NCBI GenBank assembly: GCA_963082975.1
Contig: OY720348.1
Span: 20,699,146-20,763,145 of the forward strand
Source: Labia minor
Taxonomy: Eukaryota > Arthropoda > Insecta > Dermaptera > Spongiphoridae
Direction: 5' to 3'
DNA: 64,000 bases
Below the pieces are notes generated by a model that saw nothing but the letters and a program-made list of their open reading frames with translations, made no database searches and was not told the origin of the DNA. This document shows positions 60,401-64,000 of the stretch, one piece after another; within the stretch, counting starts at the first letter, position 1, and the number at the start of each line of letters is the position of its first letter. The position numbers were made by a program, and so were the translations under genes.

Positions 60401-60734
60401 AAGAAAAAATATTATGAATATTTAAGAAGTTTTATTTAAATAAGAATTAATAATATAAATATTCATAAATTATAAATAAAAAAGTTTATATATCCTTGAA
60501 AATATATTTTTACCCCCTTTTCTGTAAGTAGTATTGAACTCATTTCTAGATAATGAGCTGCTTGGTACCAAACATCGGGATGGTGTCCTAAACAGAGTAA
60601 GCATTGTTCAAAAGCAAACATCACCCTTCTTGTTATAAGAGTAGTATCTTCTGTACGTAAAGGATTTGACTTTTCCCATGCAATATATTTTTTCCACAAA
60701 TCAACCTGCAACATAAATACAGTTAAGTTATATT

Positions 60735-60770
<36 letters not shown>

Positions 60771-63630
60771 ATATTATTAAAAAAATAAAATTTTACTAGG
60801 TTTCATGAATTTTAATAATGAATTATGATATGTAATATGAAAAAATAATAATATATAATTTTATTAACCTGTTTCAGTTCATCAGGATGTCCTGTAGGAG
60901 GAATACTTGGACCGTTACGATTTAAACCTCGTGTAACAGCTTCAAGTTCTTTAGCTACTCTTCTTGCATTCATATACTCTCTGCTTCTTTCCATTGCCAT
61001 TTTTTCGGCAATCATAGGATTAATATTTTGCTCAAATCCCATATAATCCTTCCAAAATTGCTCTATACTTATCATGGGATTAATAACACCCCTTTGATAA
61101 ACCTAGAAAATATAATTTAAAATTATATTCAAAATAACTAATTCTATAAGAAAACAACTTTTTATATATATTGCAATATATTATCAAGTTCTGATGATTT
61201 CTTAATCATTCATTTCATTTTTATCTACCTATGCTTTTATATTTTATAATTTACAAATAATTAATTATAGAAATCATATTTACTAAGAGCAAATCTATTT
61301 ATTTTAAAATTTAAATTATAAAGGAATTTTGTTTACCTTTCGAACAGCACTAATTTTTTGATTTTCTGCGTATGATCCGACAGCTTCAACTCCTTTAAGA
61401 AAATTCACATAATCATTCCAAATAGAATATGACTGGATATCCATTCCAATTTTTTCTAAAGCGAAATCATATGCTTGTGCCATTTTTTCCCTAGAAATAT
61501 TATTCATTTTTGTTATTTAAATGATAATAAATATTTCTCTCAATTATTTCCAATATAACGTTATATTAATTAATATATTTTGGTAACTATTTTAAAATAA
61601 TTTTAGAATAAATCTTAGAAAACAAAATACTGGTATTTTTACATGGCAATATTATTTTTATCTTTAGATCGAATTGTCTTGGAAAATCAAAAATCTTTGA
61701 TTCATTTTTTGTGACAAAAAAATGAAGATATTTTTAAAAAATTTACAAAGACTTGCCACTCTAATAGTAAAAGTAAAAAAATAGTAAAATATATTTACTT
61801 GTAAGTTGGTAATGATGATTTGGTATCTTTTACATAAGCTAGATACAATTTCCACAATTCAATATTTAAAACTTTCATTAAACATCGCTGGAATAACTAA
61901 AATCAAAAATATCAATATTACAATAAATAGTGTGATGTTGAAATAAAATGTAAAGAAAATTATACAAGTTTAAATTAAATTAATAAAATATTTTTAACAT
62001 TTTGAAAATTAAAGGATAAAAATAAGAAATTGTATAAAATGTTTGAAATTTTGAATTAATTAAATAATCATTTGTTTTCTGTTCTTAAATCAAATATTAA
62101 AAATGTTAATATAAGTAGTAAATCAGTAATAATTAAGGGCACATATATACCTTTTCGACTCTCTCAAAATTCCTGGCTTTAATCTGAAAAGTAATATAAA
62201 ATTTTATTATTATGGTTTAATATGATTTAGAATTAGAATTTTGATAAGTGAATTATTATAATTATTATTGAATTATTATAATATAAAATTAGAAAGTGCA
62301 TACCAAGTTTTATTTTTTAGAATTATAGTTCGATCAAATATTATTTACACAACTTGTGTTATAGTATTAATTATAAGTAAAAAACGCCTTTATTATTATC
62401 AAATTTATTTATTCTATAATAAAAAAATATTAGATAAATACAGTAGAACCTCGATAAGTTAAAGTCCAAGGGAAAACAAAATAATTTAAGTTATAGAGGT
62501 TTTAAGTTATCAAGGGTCTATGTTAGGGATAGGTTAATTTTTTTAAAGGCTAAATCATGTTGTTTCTTAAAATTCTCTAACCAGCCATTGCTGGCTTTAA
62601 AATTTTTGATTTTCAGCGATTTAGCGAACTCTTCAGCTTTTTCTTTCAGTATGGTTCCACTAACTCTGTTTTTGTTTCGACACTGTTTGAACCACGTAAA
62701 CAAACATTGTTCTAAATTAGGGAATTCGACAATTTTTCGTCTTTTACATTGAAGACTTTCTCCTTATTCTTGTTTCTTCAAGATTTCAGCTTCTGAGGGC
62801 CAATACAGAGATTACTTATTTAAGTTATAGAGGTTGCGTATTTTAAGTTATTGAGGTTTTGGGCTCTGATGGGAAGGGAACATATTGTTTTTTGAAGTTA
62901 TAGAAGTTTTTAAGTTCCCGAGGTTCTACTTTATTTCGCGTAAATTAAATGTAAGTTATATTCGGTGATAATGATTTAGCATTTCAACATAAATTTTACA
63001 GCACCTAGGTTATTATTAAATATACAAAAATAAAATCACAAAAATGGATTAAAATTGAGAAATGATTCTACGACTTTATTGGAGTCACAATCTTTTGTTT
63101 AGCCTAGTAATAGGATGTAATTAATTATTTCATTTTATTCTTAATAATAGTTTGACTTGTTTACCTCCTGTTCGATGTAAATTTTCCAATATCTGCCTGC
63201 AGTTGGAAATGTAGTTATTAGTTGTTCAAATAAGGGGCGAACCTCACCTATCCATCTCGTTTGACATTCTCGGATGAGAACACTCCATGCTTCCAGATCA
63301 TATTTATTCGTATCAATTTGCGATTGAGCTTTAATTAACTTATCGTTCGCCCATTCCTATTCCAAATACACAATACACTTATATTTAAAAGATTAAGAAA
63401 TTAAAATCTATTTAAATTTTTATATTTCGATATTGATTTATTTTAGTTTTAAAGAAAAACAATTTGATTTATTTTATTATTTTTCATTTTTATTGAAATG
63501 ACCAAATTATTTTTATTTATAAAATTATTATTAAAAAATAAAAATATACAATAATAATTAATGATTTCTTAAAAATGTATACAAATAATTATAAACTTAC
63601 CACCTTTTGTTTATCGGGTGAGTTCTCCAT
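54442..63630 (-). CDS. CSTF3: Cleavage stimulation factor subunit 3 (CstF-77, suppressor of forked), 15 exons, 718 aa
   Basis: Nuclear subunit of the CstF complex in pre-mRNA 3'-end cleavage and polyadenylation; known to dimerise through HAT repeats and bridge CstF-64 and CstF-50. Exons in gene order: 63601-63630, 63165-63356, 62151-62183, 61799-61896, 61337-61490, 60869-61102, 60514-60705, 56792-56983, 56280-56526, 56138-56207, 55822-55918, 55669-55757, 55409-55584, 55191-55325, 54442-54659. Sum 2157 bp; human CSTF3 is 717 aa. The start is [13 protein letters not shown] repeats fill residues ~15-550, with near-identical family blocks such as [24 protein letters not shown]-like [38 protein letters not shown] and [12 protein letters not shown] proline-rich part follows ([24 protein letters not shown]). 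The end has a basic/acidic stretch and [10 protein letters not shown], the monkeytail-type C terminus. Introns hold a mariner, a hAT MITE, an R1 copy and a Tigger. Confidence 0.97.
57035..57583 (+). mobile_element. Internally deleted mariner
   Basis: Inverted repeats of ~35 bp: the left begins CAATGAAAAAACAAATAGTT, the right ends AACTGTTTGTTTTTTCATTA. TA flanks the left end. The plus strand keeps decayed N-terminal transposase sequence: [20 protein letters not shown] and VVPKNIEM (compare FNRGRRSLKDEFREGRPKT, VVPENIDAV), then [14 protein letters not shown] (compare HNLTNAQKEARVDW). The catalytic half is gone. Confidence 0.85.
58096..58272. mobile_element. hAT MITE with palindromic target duplication CTCTAGAG
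   Basis: The 177-bp element starts CAGTGCCTCTCCG and ends AAGCCCTG. Identical 8-mers CTCTAGAG flank it at 58088-58095 and 58273-58280. TCTAGA-centred targets are the known preference of several hAT families. Non-coding. Confidence 0.9.
59488..59831 (-). mobile_element. Dispersed repeat R1, shortened inverted copy
   Basis: On the minus strand it starts AGCTGGAGTGTCTCCACTCG, lacks ~210 internal bp present in the other copies, then matches through the GTAT/GTGT microsatellite to near the 3' end. The terminal hairpin is missing. Confidence 0.75.
60737..60769. repeat. TA microsatellite
   Basis: A run of about 16 TA units in the CstF-77 intron between exons 60514-60705 and 60869-61102. Confidence 0.85.
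62441..62931 (-). mobile_element. Tigger/pogo-type transposon remnant in a CstF-77 intron
   Basis: Ends CAGTAGAACCTCGATAAGTT and CCCGAGGTTCTACT are the typical Tigger inverted repeats; TA flanks the left end. The minus strand 62518-62703 encodes the second helix-turn-helix of the CENP-B/pogo DNA-binding domain ([34 protein letters not shown]). The DDE catalytic part is missing, so this is an internally deleted copy. Confidence 0.9.
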
Positions 63631-64000
63631 TTTAATAAAAATAATGCAATAATATATATAAAATAATTTAATAATTACAAATAATATCCGAAAATTTTTT
63701 AAAATATGTCCAAATTCTAATTAAAATTATTTGATCTCTTCTTAGAAATAATAACGATACATTAATTGAATTAAATTCACAAATCATGATTTTCTTTAAG
63801 CATTGCTCATATTCCTCATAAAAAGTAGCCAAAATTTGATGTTTTTCTAAATTTTGTTTGTTAAACAGCACTAATTTATAGATTATATATAAAATACACA
63901 GACCATAACTATATATATCTTGGTGATCTTGGTCTGTGATATAAACAATATAGGAAATAATTTTTATGAACAATCGGCATTGCCAACTAATAAAATAAAT
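63631..64000. other. 5' flank of CstF-77 gene with an unrecognised open frame
   Basis: A 101-codon minus-strand frame (63668-63973) contains KHQILATFYEEYEQCLKKI but has no recognised domain and is AT-driven. The CstF-77 promoter and 5' untranslated region must overlap it. No confident gene call. Confidence 0.3.

Larger units (their letters stand above)
56984..60513. other. Large CstF-77 intron (3.5 kb) with several repeats
   Basis: Holds a shortened mariner (57035-57583), a hAT MITE (58096-58272) and an inverted copy of R1 (59488-59831). The rest is AT-rich with no recognised gene; a short plus-strand frame at 59654-59893 is only the R1 copy read in the wrong direction. Confidence 0.8.

Noticed and set aside
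63668-63973. 101-codon minus-strand frame upstream of CstF-77
   Set aside because: Cannot be linked to the CstF-77 start by phase or homology; the ATG at 63628-63630 is well supported.

Overview
The window is a very AT-rich piece of an animal genome, most probably an arthropod. It has spliced genes with small GT-AG introns, DNA transposons of the kinds common in arthropods (mariner, Tc1, hAT, piggyBac, pogo/Tigger), and orthologues of animal genes. One 200-base run of N (10169-10368) is an assembly gap. All calls come from reading the sequence; no database was searched.

Layout. 1-8238 is a tandem satellite of about 51 monomers of about 161 bp; each carries a short GC-richer core containing a perfect 7-bp hairpin. 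8239-9830 is a second, degenerate array of about 150-bp units. After the gap, the minus strand of 12739-19253 holds a complete 13-exon EEA1 gene (C2H2 finger, long coiled coil, FYVE finger; 953 aa). 19525-22325 holds a decayed mariner abutting a 2.04-kb near-perfect palindrome built from the 5' part of an unfamiliar transposase-like gene. 25656-27297 (minus) is a two-exon, 14-finger C2H2 protein that has grown by recent tandem duplication. 28650-31085 is a decayed LINE with two later elements inserted in it. 33505-33961 (plus) is the 3' part of a TMIE gene. 34382-38035 is a field of small inverted-repeat elements. 38484-49234 (minus) is a 10-exon ANKRD6/Diversin/Diego gene whose 6.9-kb last intron is packed with repeats. 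54442-63630 (minus) is a complete 15-exon CstF-77 gene (CSTF3, fly suppressor of forked; 718 aa).

The host genes have unrelated jobs: endosome tethering (EEA1), mechanotransduction (TMIE), planar-polarity/Wnt signalling (ANKRD6), pre-mRNA 3'-end processing (CstF-77) and a putative DNA-binding zinc-finger protein. Nothing suggests coordinate regulation. Exon joins were checked by reading phase: the EEA1, zinc-finger, ANKRD6 and CstF-77 models each sum to a whole number of codons.

The most unusual structures are the 2.04-kb palindrome, the hairpin-bearing satellite, the recently expanded zinc-finger array, a pair of dispersed repeat families with Helentron-like (HINE) architecture, and a repeat with tRNA-like A and B boxes. 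I found no convincing retrovirus-like element, CRISPR array or functional tRNA gene.
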